DNA from: Eutypa lata
Taxonomy: Eukaryota > Ascomycota > Sordariomycetes > Xylariales > Diatrypaceae
Length of the DNA stretch: 64,000 bases
Reading direction: 5' to 3'
Assembly: GCA_022661535.1 (NCBI GenBank)
Contig: JAKULF010000008.1
Location: 2,666,001 to 2,730,000, forward strand
The notes beneath the pieces are model-generated. The model searched no databases. It was not told where the DNA came from and saw only the letters and a program-made list of their open reading frames with translations. The first letter of the stretch is position 1. Every line of letters starts with the position of its first letter. Position numbers and translations under genes: made by a program. This document shows positions 50,401-63,901 of the stretch, piece by piece.

Positions 50401-53400
50401 TACGTTTTCTTATAATAATAAAAGATAATTATTTAAAACGGTAATTTTATTTAATGCTTATAAATTAATAACGACTTTGTTTTTTTTCACTTTATAAATA
50501 ATACGTTATACTACGAACATAAAATATACAAAAAATATAAACTATATAATTCATTCGTAACGTTTTTTAACGTATATATTATTAAATTTTTTATTAAGAA
50601 AAGCTTTATCTTTACGATTTAATAAATACGATCGTAATTATATTTTTTAATTTTATTAATCGTTTATTAAAAGAACTTGTATTTTGTTTTTAAAAGAAAT
50701 TTTAATAAAGCAAGTATCTTTTTATAATTTAAAATGCTTTAAAATAATGTTACGTAATTTATAAATAAACTTTTTATAACTTAAATAAATATATACTTCT
50801 TTATTAATAATAATTTTAAATATATAAATAAGCTTTTTAATATCGAAAAAAAAGTATACATTAAAAATTTAAGGTTTCTTAAGCTTAACGTTAAAAAATA
50901 CTTAAACTAAGTTATTATACGCGTTAAAATCCATAATAACGTTAAAAATTTTATTAATAAATAAGGTTAAAAATAACGTAATATTAATATTTAATTAATT
51001 TTTTAAAACGAAAATAAAGAAGTTATTATTACGTCGAATAATATTCGTTAATTAAATTAAATTAACCGAGTTACGATTAATCGTATTTATAATAAAAGCT
51101 AATATAATTAAAGTTATATTAAATTTAACGTTAATAAAAGCGATAAAAGAAATCGTATTTCGGGTAAAGTTATTTTAAACGAAAACGACGTCTTCGATAA
51201 TCGTTAATGTAATAATTATTAAAACCTTTATTTCTTCTTTTTAAGATTTAATAAAGTAATTATTATTTATATCGTCGTATATTATTTTTAATTTTATATT
51301 TTTTTTAATAATAATAAAGACATTTAAGTTATTTTTTATAATTATAACGTAAAAAGTTTTAAAGTTAATAATAACGTATACGATTTAAAAATAACTAATG
51401 TTAAATAATAAGTTTTTATTATTAAATAAAGGTTTATAATTTGTTTTTATATAAATTGTTTCGTTTAAGATTAAAATAACTTATCACGTATTAATAACTT
51501 TATAAACGTAAAGATAACCTTTTATAATAATATCGAAATTAAAAATAAAGCCGTTAAAAAAATAAATAAAATTATTCGAATATAAAATATAAGCTTAATA
51601 TAAGTATTAAAAGTTATTATTAAATAAAAGATTAAAAATAAAATCATTATTTACGATTTATTTTAACTTTATATATTTTATTAAGATTAAATAACTTTTA
51701 TAATCCTTGTTAAGTACGTAAAAAATAAAAGTTACGTATTTCGTAATACGAATCGATTTAAGCGCAACGCTTTTAATTTTATTATTTCGTTTTTTAATTA
51801 TATATTAAAAAGTATTTAAAAAAGATTAATCGATAATTATGCGATTTGTATTAAAATCGTTATATATTTTAATTTTATTATTAATTAAAAAAGTTTAAAT
51901 TATAAAACGAAGATAAATATAATTAAATAAAATTACTTTATCGTTAAAGTTAATAAGTAAAGCTTTAAAAAGTTTAAGCGCTTAAGTATTTAAAGTGCCT
52001 TTAATTATAAAGGCCGGCTTTTTTATTTTATTTTTTGTAAAGAAAAAGTGTTTTTTATTTTTATTTTTATTAAATTAATTAATTAAAAAATAATCTTTAT
52101 TAAAATGTTAAAATATTTTGTTATAAAAAAAAAAGATTTTATAATAATAATTATAAGTTTTGCGATTAAGGTTTAATGAAGATTTTTTTTAAATACGCTT
52201 TATAGTTATAGCCGTTATTAATTTACATTTTTTAAGATGTCGTTTTCGTATAACTCGAGAACGAAAGGTTTAATAATAAAAATGATATATAGTTATACGT
52301 TGTATAATATGAAAGCCGTGATTTGTAACGAATGAAACGCGATTTTCGTATTTAAAGTTAAATGAATAATTGGATTTATTATTGTTATAGTAATTACGTT
52401 TTAATTTTTTATTTTTTTCGTAATTTGATTTATTATTTAATTTATGATTAACGTAATAAGTGTTATTACGTTTTTAATTTTTATTTTTGTTATTACGAGA
52501 TTGATTTTAAGGTTGCGTGTTACGTTTATTATTATAAGGGCGATGATTATTACGAAAACGTCGATTATTACGAAGACGTTAATTATTACGACGATTATTA
52601 CAAGAGCGACGATTATTACGAAAGTATCGATTATTTCGTTTATTAAAGCGATAAGAATTTTAATACGTATTTTTATTTTTATTATTATATTAATCGTTAT
52701 TATAGCGATTATACTTGCTTTAATTATTATTACGGGCGTTATATCGATTTGTATATAAATTAAAATTATTTAATTTAAATGATTTGGGTTTGTTAATAAT
52801 GAAGTAAAGTTAAACGATAAAAGAAAGTAAAGTGGTTTTGTTTTGCTTAACGTGTAATATATAACTTTGTATAGTTTTATGTTTATAAAAAGTGCGAAAA
52901 AATTATTTAATTTTTAAAGATATAGAATTTTAGATTTGTAATATAACGTTATATTAATTAACGTTTTTAATATTTATGATATTTATTGTTTTAAATTATC
53001 GAATTATTTTTATAATATAAGTAGATAAAGTATTTTCGTTAATAATAAGTTTTCGTAAATTAAATTAAGTAATTAAGAATTTTTTCGTTATTAAGGTTGC
53101 GTTAAGTTGAAATTAAGTTATTAAAGCGTTAAGAAAAAAGTAAATGTTATTATTATAAAAGGTTTCGTTAATTATTTTTTTATAATTTATTTATTTATTA
53201 AAAGATTATAAGTTTAAAAAGAAAGATTTAAAATAAAGTAAGTAATTACTTTTTATTATTTATTTATAAAAAAGGGTTTTTTAGAAAATTATTAATGCGA
53301 TTTTAAAAAGTAATTACGTTAATAAATATAAATAAAGTTTTAATCGTTACGATATTAAAGTTATTAAAATCGTTATAATTAAAATTAAAATATTTAATAT

Positions 53401-54512
53401 TATTACGTTTTAGTTTATTTTTAAAAGAAAAAGTATTATATTAATGTAAAAAGAAGAAGAATTAATTTTAACGTTTACGTAAAGGTAATAAAAGTGAAAA
53501 AGAAAGATTATAAAATTTACGTTTATTAAGGTTTATGTGCTTATAGTTATTTCGGGAGAAAAGAAGTGAACGATTATGATTTTAACCGGGATCGCGTTAA
53601 TTAAAGTTTGTGTTAAAGGTAGTTTTAAGTTTATTAATAGTTTTTAAAAGTTTATTTATTTTAATGTTAATTTTTTTTAAGTAATAATGAAAATTAACGT
53701 TAAGTTTGTTTATATTTGTATTAAAAATATTTAATTAGTTTAAATGCGAAGAAAATCGATTATTTGTTTTTTGTTCGTTATAACGAATTTGATTTTTAAG
53801 ATATATTATATTATTTTTATTAAAATTAAGTTTTTTTAAACGTTTAATAGCGTTCGTAACGCCGGTATTTACGGTGCGGGATTTACGCGTTTAGCTTTTA
53901 TTAAGTGGATTTTTAACGGTATATTAAAAACGTTTTATTAATAAATTATTGGATAAATTAAGTTGGAAATGTAATCGAAAGCGAGACGAATTTTTAGTAC
54001 GTTTTTCGTGTTTTTTATTAATGATTTTTGATTTTTTAAAGGTATTTAAAGTATACGGAATAAGTGGTATTTAAGTATTAAGTGATGTGTTTATAATTAT
54101 AGTTTAAAAGTAATAAATTATAATAAAAAAATAAAGATACGATTACGATGTATATGTAAAAAGTAAATGTATTAATCGTTTATTGAAACTTTAACGATAA
54201 ATAGGTTTTTTTAGTATTTACGAAGATAATAAAGTTTATTGAAACTTTAACTTTAATGATTTTTAAGATCCGAGTGTGTAAATAATAAGGTTAAGATAAG
54301 TTTATCGAAACTTTAATTGTATTAATTTTTATTAAAGTAAAGTATAATTATATTTAATTTATTTTATTTAAATGATAATTGTTTATTATATAATTAAGTT
54401 AATGATAATAATAATATAATTCTTCGGTTTATTAAAACTTTAGCTTTTTGAATTAAAAGTAATAAGTGTTAATAATAGTTTTATAATAAAATAAAAGAAA
54501 TTTATTATTATA

Positions 54513-54751
54513 TAATACGAATTGTAAAAGTATAAAAGTATGTATTTTTTTAAAATTAAAGTTTAATAATAAAAGCGTTTTTAATGGTTAAAAGCGGTAT
54601 GATATATTGCCGAAAAAGCAATATAATATATTGCCGGATAATTAATAATAAGGGCGAGGTAGCTGTTAGAAAAAAGTACGTATTTAAGATACGTACTTTT
54701 TATTTATTTAATTTATTTCATTTGATATAAATCTTTTAAAGAGTTGTATTA
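54513..54751 (-). repeat. 5' LTR of gypsy element (239 bp, right copy)
   Basis: It aligns end to end with 47,219-47,457. It includes the same paired CGGTAT..ATTGCCG blocks (about 54,594-54,642) and the near-palindrome AGTACGTATTTAAGATACGT. It is followed by AAAAA, the target-site duplication. Confidence 0.85.
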
Positions 54752-54756
54752 AAAAA

Positions 54757-56656
54757 CTTTAATTAAAACGTTTAAATAATTAATAATTATTTTATATTTA
54801 ATAATAATATAATTATTATTTATATTATTTATTTTTAAAAAAACGTTAAATTTATAATATTAAATATCTTTTTTTTTAAATAAACTTTTAATATAATATT
54901 AAAATAAAACTTTTTTATTATTATTATATTTTTTAAAATTAAATTAATATACTTTTTTTTAAAATCGTTAAAAAAAATACTTTTAATTATTTAAATATTA
55001 AATTTTAAAATTAAAAACGAAATAATATTTATTTTTACGATTTCTTTATTAATAACTTTACGATATATATTCGAAATAATTAAATTTTTATTATTAATTA
55101 AATATATAATATTATAATTATTTATTAAAATAAAATTCGTAAAAGAATATTTTTTAAAAAAAAACGTAAAATATATTTTAAAAACGTTTTAATTTAATAA
55201 AATAAAGTTAATTACGATTATTAAAATATTTTAACTTTTTAAAAGTTTTTATAAAAAAGCTTTTTTAAATTTATTTATAACGTTTAATAAACTTTATTTA
55301 ATTAATTAAACTTATAAATCCTTATATTATAAAAACTTAAACTTTTTAAAAATATTTTTATAACGATTATTTTTTATATTTAAAATAACTTTTTTAATAA
55401 ACTTTTCGATAATTATTATTTTAAATATATTATAATTTATAAATTTATAAAAATGCTTTATATTATACGTAAATAAATAAAAGCATTTATAATCGTTATT
55501 TTAATAATTGTTTAATTTTTTTAATTTAAATTCGAAAAAGTTTTTTAATAAAAATAAATTTCTTTTTAAAATAATAAAAATTTTTAATTTATTTATTAAC
55601 GCATTTATATAATTTCTTTTAAATATTATATAAAAAAAATTATCGTAATATTTTAAAAAATAAATTTTTTCGCTTTAAATATTCTTTTTAATAATTCTTT
55701 AAAGCTTAATATTTATTTACGAATTAATTATTTTAAAATTAAACGGTTTTAAAAAAAAATTTATAATAATTACTTTTTTAATTTTTAAAGCTTTATAAAT
55801 TTAAATATTATAAAATATTTTTAATTAATTATAATATTAATACTTTAATTTAATATTACCTTATTTAACTTAAGTAAAAATTTCGTTATAACGTTAAATA
55901 ATTATAATTTTAATATTCGTTTTCGTAAATTTATAATATAATTTAATTTTTTTTTATTAATTTTTAAATAATAAAGTTTTATTTTATTATTAACTTTATT
56001 TAAATATTTATTAAAATTATTTTTTTTATTAATTTATTAATTTATTTTTAAAAAGTTATAAATTTTAAAAATATTTAAAAACGTTTAAATTATTAAAATA
56101 AAAATCTTTTAAGCTTTTTTTTATATTTAATATTAAATTCGTTATTTAATTTCGTTTTTTAAAATAACTTATTATTTTTTTATTTATACGAAAACTTTTT
56201 TTAATTTTTAAAAATAATAATAAACGTTTTATTTTTTTATTTTCGATATTTAATATAAAATTCTTTAAATATAAAATTATATAATTAAAATAAATAAATT
56301 TTTTATTTTTTATTATTTTTAAAATTAACGTAAAGTTAAATTTAAATCGTATTAATGTAATATTATAATTAATTATATTAACGAAGAAAAACTTTTTAAT
56401 TTATTATTATAACGTTTATCGAAAAAGTTATATAATTAATATTTAAAAAAGTTATATTATAAAATAATTATATAAAATATAATAAATTATTATTAAATAC
56501 TTTATTAAAAATAAAGCGTAATAATAATATAAATAAAAATATAATAAATTAAATATATATATAATTAATTTTACGTAATAATTAATATATTTACGAAATA
56601 TTATATAATATAATAAAGTTAAAGTTAATTTAAAACGTTAAGTTTATAATTATTAT
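54757..56656 (-). mobile_element. second-family copia element, continuation between two insertions
   Basis: RIP-degraded DNA between the gypsy right LTR and the copia copy 3 left LTR. By position it should be the 5' (gag to integrase) part of the minus-strand element whose 3' part is at 42,245-47,218. I could not read a clear zinc knuckle or integrase motif here, so the assignment rests on nesting geometry. Confidence 0.45.
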
Positions 56657-56871
56657 TATTAAAATACGCGAATAAATATTAATTTCGAATAGCTTTTAAA
56701 AAGTAAAGTATATATTATTATTTAAAAAAGTTTACATTAATTTAATTATAAGCTCGAATTATATATTAATCTTTATATTTTAAATGTTATACGTAATACT
56801 TTAAAACATTTTCGATATTTAACTTTTTATTGTTATTATAAATCGTTATTAAAGCATTTCATTTATTAATA
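56657..56871 (-). repeat. 3' LTR of copia copy 3 (215 bp)
   Basis: Reverse complement match to 13,673-13,887, including the same flanking CGCTTATTAATAC/ACGTATTAATAAAT junction at its inner edge. It is preceded by ATTAT. Confidence 0.85.
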
Positions 56872-59800
56872 CGTCTTTTTGTATTAATAAGCGATTAATT
56901 TTTTTAAAACTTTAAGAAATTTAAAAAATTAAATTATAAATTTATTAAAATTAAACTTTTAACTTTTATATTTATTTCCGTAATTTAATTATTCAATTAT
57001 CGGCTTTATTTATATCGTAATATTAATAACTTTATTTATATATATACGCTTAAAGTTTAATTAAGTTATTATTTATTAATAAATCTTTTAATTTTATATA
57101 TAAAACTTACGATATTATTAATCGATGTGTTATTAATTATATAAAGTTAAATAAAGTTCGAAATTTTTAATTTTAAAAATAACGAAAAACCTTAATTAAA
57201 AGTTATTAATTATTGGTTTTTTCTTTTATATTATACATTATAAATGTTAAGGAAAATAATTGGTAAAAACGAGTTTATTTAATAAAAGCCGAGCTAGTTT
57301 AAAAGTCGCTTTAAATTCTTTAAATTAAATGTTAAAAAAAAAAGCTTTCGAGTTAAATAAATACGATAATCGTAAAAAAAATGCCGTAGTAATATAAAAT
57401 TTTAAAAAATAACGATTTTTCTTTTTTATAACGAAAGTTTAACAAGTATTATTCTTTTATTATTTTAATTAACTTAATTTATTTATCGATTAATATATTT
57501 TTTAATTTTTTAAACGGCTTTTAAATTAATTTTAAATTTAACTTTATTACGAATTCGTTAAAAGCTTTTCGATTAAAAAGTTTAATAAAGTTATTTATTA
57601 AATTTTTATTCGTTTTAATATATTAAATTTTAATATAATTATTATTAACCTTTTAACGTATATAATAATAATCGATTTAAATATAATGTTTTTTTTTAAA
57701 CATTATAATTTTTTTTATTTTTTTTAATATATTTATATTATTCTTTAATAAAATAATAAGTTCTTTAAACATTAAGTTAAGTTTTTATAAAAAGTTTTTA
57801 ATATTAATTATTTTTATTATTATAATACTTAAGATTACGTACTTAGCTTTCGTTATATAATAAATAATAACCGTTTAAAGCTTTAAAATTTATATAATAA
57901 AAACTTTTATTATATAAAATATATAACTTATAATTAATTTACTTAAATCAAAGCTATTATCGTAATTAAAATTCATTATTTCGAATAATTTAAAGCTGTT
58001 ATATTTATAATATAAATATTTTTTATTTAAAGTTTAATATTAAATTAATAAGTTTATAATGTTATTTATATATTTCGATAAACGTTTAATATAATTTATA
58101 TATTTCGATAATAAATTATTTATAAATTAAGCTTAAATAAACGTTATATAAGTTATATTAAGTTTAATTATATAATTTAAAAAATTAAACTTTTTAATTA
58201 AGCTTATATATTTAAATGTTTTATTTTTAATAATAGTTTTTTAATTTTAAATTATATATTATTTATAATTTAAAACGAACGAAATAAATAACGGCTTTAT
58301 ATCGTTTATATTTATTATTCGAAGCGACTTTTTAATATATTATTATTAATTTAAGCGTATATTATTAATAAAACTTAACTTAATAATATAAATATTTAAA
58401 AATTAATTAACTTCGCTTAAGTTTTTAATAATAATTATTTTAATAATAACTTTTATAAACTTCGTAAAATGTTTTTTATTTATATTAAACAATAAGAAAT
58501 TATTAACGTATAAAGTTATAATATCATTTATTTTAAAATTTAAATAAATAACGTCGTTTAATATTAAAGTTATAAAGCTTAATTACTTTAAAATAACTTT
58601 AATTTTTACTTATTAAATTATATTAATTTATTTAAATTTATATAAAAGATTTATTAATTAAATAATATAACTTAAATCGTATTTATATCTTTTTTTTTCT
58701 TTAAAATATATATTAAAATATTTTTTTAATAACGAAAATATTTTTATAAATAATTTCTTTTTTAATTTATTATTAAAATACGTTATAATAAAATTTATTT
58801 ATATAATATATTAACCGTATAAAATTATAAAAGTTATAAGAATTCGTTAATGTATAACTTAAGTTATAATTATAATAATTTTATTATAATTAATACTTTT
58901 TCGTTATATAAATTCTTTTATATATATATAAGCTTTTAACTTTTCGAAATCGCTTATTAATGTAAATTTCTTTTATAATATTTATATAACGTTTATTAAA
59001 TATTTATATATTACTTCGGTTAATAAAATAAATTTAAATAATTTTTAATCGATATTTTTTTATATTTTTATAAACATTGTTTTTATTTATAAATTTTTCT
59101 TAAAGCTTATTAAGGTTTTTTTTAATAACGGATTATTTTTAAATATTATTATTATTAATTTATATATTTTTAAATATTTAAAAAAGTTCGATGTTTCGTA
59201 AAGGTTTTCGAAGATATCGTATTGTTTTTTTTTAAATAAAAACATTATTTATATATAAAAATAAGCTTATATTATTATTTTAAAAGTATTATTAAAGCTT
59301 ATAAATTCGCGTTTTTAATTATTTACAATGTTATTATTAATAAAATCGAATTTAAAATTATATTTATTAATATTTTTACCTTTTTAAATAAATCGTGCTT
59401 AATATAATTTAATTATAATTTTAAGGTATTTTTTAAAAACGTTATATATATAAAATTTAAAAATTATCTTTTTTAAATAATTACGTTTACGTTTAATAAA
59501 TTATTTTTTATCTTTTTTATTCGTTTCGTTATCGAATATAACGTTATTATTATTATTTTAAATATCGATTTTTTATTTATTCTTTTTGTTAGTTTAATAG
59601 CGAAGTTATTTTTAAATTTACTTCGAAAATAATCGAATAATGTTTTTTAAGTTAAAAAAAACACTTAATTTTATAAAGTTTTTATATATTATAATATAAA
59701 AGATTATAAAAAAACGTTTTTTTTTTATTAATTATATAATGTAATTACTTTTTTTTTCGTATTTTAAAAAGATATCTTTTATATTTTAATTAATTAATTT

Positions 59801-62800
59801 TTTAAATTAAACTTTTTTCTTTTAATTAATAAATATAACGTAACGTAATTTTAAAATATATAAATGTTTATAACGAAATAAATAATTATCGTTAAAATTT
59901 AAATTTTTTTAATAAATCTTCGTAAAAATTATATTTTTAATTAATAATTAATTTATTTTATTAATTATTTCGATAATTACTTTTATAACGTAATTTTAAA
60001 AATATATAAAGATTTTTATTTAAATTATATAAACTTTAATTTTATTTTATATAAATTTAATAATGCATTTTATAATTTTATTTTAATATTAATTATAAAG
60101 TAATAATAATTAAAATTTAATATCGCGTTTTTTATAAAATTCGTTTATTTTAAATATATCGAATTTTCGTTTATTATTTAATTTTAAAATTTAAATTATT
60201 TTTTTTTTATTATTTTCGTTAAAAAGTTAATTAATAAAATATTAAATTATTTTTTTAATATAATTTCGTAAATATTATTAAGCATTACTTTTAGTTTTTA
60301 TTAACTTTATATTATAATATTAATTATAATTTTTAATTATTAAATTATAATATAAGTTATTACGTAATAACATAAGTTATATTATACTTATATTATATTA
60401 TATAATTTCGTTTATATAAATTAATTTCTTTTAAGTATTTTTTAATAAGAATTTTTTTATTTTTATTATATTATAAGTTATATAAAATAAAGCTTTAATA
60501 TTTTTAAGCTTAAGGTTTATATTATAAAATCGTTTAATAGTTTAAATTAAGCGTTTAATATTAAAGTAATAAAATTAACGATGTTATAAAATGATTTTTT
60601 TTATAATATTTTTACTTATTATAATTTTTTTATTATTATTAAGTTTAAATATTATATATTAAAAAATAATTAATTTATTATTATTATTTTTTAATATATA
60701 TTTTTATTTATTATTATTAATTTTAAATTTAAATATATTAAAAGTTTATAATAAAAACTTTCGTTTTTTTATATTAATTATTATAAAAGTTTTTTCATTT
60801 AATAATTTTAAAATATTATAATTTAAATAATTGCTTTTTTTATATTATATTTCGTTAAAAAATATTTTAAGCGGAAACTTTTTAATAATTAAAATATACG
60901 ATATTATTAAATTTAAACGAAATTTATTAAATTTAATTAATTATTATATAATGGTATTAATAATCGAAGCGTAAATAAAGCTTATTTTAATGTTAATAAC
61001 GAAACGGTTTTATTTAATATTTTTAATCGTTTTTTTAATTAAATCGTTAAAGTTATTAATAATATTAATATTTAAGTTATTATTTTATAATAATTAATTT
61101 TTTATATTATTTATAAAGTATATTTAAAGAATTATTATTTAATAAGTAATAATTATAACGTTTAAAACGTCTTTTTGCATAATTTCTTTAATATTTTTTT
61201 CGTTTTTGGCGTTTTTTTACTTAATAAAGGTTAAAGTTATAACGTTTTTTAATTTAATTTATTAATATATAACATTAAAGATAAATTTATTATATTATTT
61301 AAGTAACTTTTTTAATGCGTTTTGTTTTATAAAAGCGATAATTAAAAAAGTAAAACTTTTATATATATTTTTAAGTTTAACGAAAATTATTAAATCGTTA
61401 AATTTAATTAAATAGCCGTAATTATTATAGCCGTTATTATTATTAATAACTTTGTTTTTGCTTTTATTTTTACTTTTATTATTATCGTTTTTTCGTTTTT
61501 CGTTTTTATAATATTAAAATATATATTTATATTCGTTATAATTAAAGTAAAAAGGTTTTTTTTTATTATTTATAAAAGGCTTATTAAATCGGTTTTTTTT
61601 TTATAAATTCGGTTTTTTTATCTTTTTATTATTATTGTTTTTTTAAGCATATAATTTCGTATTTTTATGCGATTTATTAATGTTTTTTATTTAATTTTAA
61701 AATTTAATATTAAAGTTTTCGATAAGTTTATAAATAAAGTAATTAGTTATTTATAATATAAAGTTTATAGTTTTATATTAATAAATAACTTTATCTTTTA
61801 CGGCGTTTATAAATATCGTAATATAAGCAGCTTTATTTAATTTTATATTAATTAATTTTATTTTTTTTATATATTTTTAAAATTATATAATAAAAGTAAA
61901 AGAATTTCTTTTGTTATATTTAAAGTTATAAAAGTTATTTTAAATGTTTCGTTAACGTATTATATTAATTATTAAAAAGGTAAATTATAAAGTTTTTAAT
62001 ATTTTAATTTTTAAAGTTATATTTATAATTAATTATTAAAAATATTATTTATAAGTTTTTATAATAGTTTTTATAAGTTTAACTTTAACGAATTTAAATA
62101 ATTTTATACTTTTTTCGTAATTAATTTTTTTTAAAGTAAAACTTAAAGTATTACGTTAAAGTTTTTAATTATTAAAACTTTTAAAATGGTTTTTTTTTTT
62201 AACTTTAAAAAAAAACTTTTTTTATTTTTTTTTAAAATTTTTTTCGGCGAATTTACGTAAGTTTTTATTCGTTTTTAAGGATTTAAAAAAACGAGTTTTT
62301 TAAGTATTATAATCGGAATTATTTAAATTTAAATTATTTAAGTTTAAGTTATTAAGATTTATATTTTATATATTTTTATATCGTTTATTAAATTTATTTA
62401 TTTATTAACTTTTTTTATAATAATACGAAAAAAAAAAATATAATTTTTTCGTTTATTTAATTTCGTTATTTCGATATTAATTAAGTTACGATAACTTTTT
62501 AATAAAGTAATTATCGACGAAGTTTTAAGTTATTATTTATAAATGTTATAATAAGGATTTATAAAGTGTAATTATTTAAGTTATAAAGAATGCGAAAATT
62601 TTAAATAAGCTTAATGTATAATTTAACTTATTATAAGATTAATATTATAAAAGAAAAAAAAAAATATTTATATATTTAAATAAAAAAAAAAATAAATAAC
62701 TTATTTATTTATTTTATATTAAATGTTTAAATAAATCTTATAATTAAAGCTTTAATAAAGTAAATATTAAGTTTAATTTTACTTTAAATAATGCGTTTTT

Positions 62801-63658
62801 TATATTTAATATTATAACGTTAAAATATTATAAAATAAATAAATTTATATTTATTAATAATTACGTATTTATTAATGTTTATATTTACTTTATATAAGTT
62901 TTATTAAATATTAATTATATATTTATTTATTATTAAAATATAACGTTTATATATTTATTTTATATTAACTTATTAATTACGTAATTAAAGTTAATTTTAA
63001 CGTTACGGTTATTTATGTATAAATTTAAATTTTATATTTATATATTTTTAAGTTATTTTATAATAATATTTATATTATTTCGATATTAATTTATTATTTT
63101 TTATTATTAAACTTTTATTATTAATATAATTCGTTTTTTAATTTAAGTTTTTTTTACGAAGTTATATATAGTATTTTTAATATCGTTTATTATTATAAAA
63201 AGTTTATTAAATTTATAATAATTTATAAATATTAATAAAAAAAAAAGAAAAAGTTATATGTTTAATTTTAATAAAAAAGAAAGATTTAATATAATAACGT
63301 TAAGAAATTAACCCGGGTAATTAATTTATTTATAAAGTTTTACGGCTTTTTTATTATTAAAATAAAGTTATTTAAATAAATAAAAAAGTCGTTTAATTAT
63401 CGAAGTTTTAGCCGAGTTAAAAAGATAAGATATTAAATTATAATTTAATTTAATAAAAAAAGAAAAATAAATGTCGTTAATAACGTAATTATTATAATCT
63501 TCGGTAATATTAAAAATTCGTTTACTTTTCGTTATTATTAATATTAATTTTTTTCGTAAATTTTTTAAGTTAAAATTAATAAAGCATTATTATAAATAAT
63601 GTATTTATTTTTATATAAATCTTTTAATTATTAATTTATAAAATCGAAATTATTATTA

Positions 63659-63873
63659 TATTAAAATATACAAATAAATATTAATTTTAAATAACTTTTA
63701 AAAAGTAAAATATATATTATTATTTAAAAAAGTTTATATTAATTTAATTATAAACTCGAATTATATATTAATTCTTATGCTTTAAATGTTATACGTAATA
63801 CTTTAAAACACTTTTAATATTTAACCTTTTATTATTATTATAAATTATTATTAAAGCATTTTATTTATTAATA
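63659..63873 (-). repeat. 5' LTR of copia copy 3 (215 bp)
   Basis: Reverse complement match to 6,680-6,894, with the shared primer-side flank AAATTATTATTATA at its inner edge. It is followed by ATTAT. Confidence 0.85.
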
Positions 63874-63901
63874 ATTATATATAAATTAATTTAAAAATAA
63901 A

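Larger units (their letters stand above)
47219..54751 (-). mobile_element. full-length RIP-degraded Ty3/gypsy LTR retrotransposon
   Basis: A 7.5-kb element with 239-bp LTRs at 47,219-47,457 and 54,513-54,751 and a 5-bp AAAAA duplication on each side. Its coding strand is minus. The RT box reads TFINDIIIF at about 50,155-50,190, then HLNHIFNLF and a KKxFL-like segment, the usual gypsy RT order. A Gag-like Arg/Asn-rich repeat lies at about 52,470-52,640 on the minus strand, as expected for gag 5' of pol in an element read right to left. TAA/TAG codons and Asp-to-Asn changes show inactivation. On the plus strand the outer parts keep many G but few C, so RIP was strand-biased there. The element sits inside the second-family copia element. 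Plus-strand open frames at 48,080-48,307 and 52,444-52,758 are antisense shadows. Confidence 0.87.
56657..63873 (-). mobile_element. full-length RIP-inactivated Ty1/copia retrotransposon (copy 3)
   Basis: Inverted copy of the 6,680-13,887 element, 7.2 kb, with 215-bp LTRs at 56,657-56,871 and 63,659-63,873 and an ATTAT duplication (56,652-56,656 and 63,874-63,878). The RT box is at 58,499-58,510 on the minus strand and reads Y-V-N-N, both Asp codons having been changed to Asn. The shared zinc-knuckle region lies near 61,500. Stops are frequent. It is nested in the second-family copia element close to that element's 5' LTR. Confidence 0.9.

Noticed and set aside
48080..52758. Plus-strand frames at 48,080-48,307 and 52,444-52,758, the latter Ile/Thr-rich with many hydrophobic residues
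   Set aside because: Both lie inside the gypsy element on its non-coding strand; the second is the reverse of an Arg/Asn-rich Gag-like repeat.
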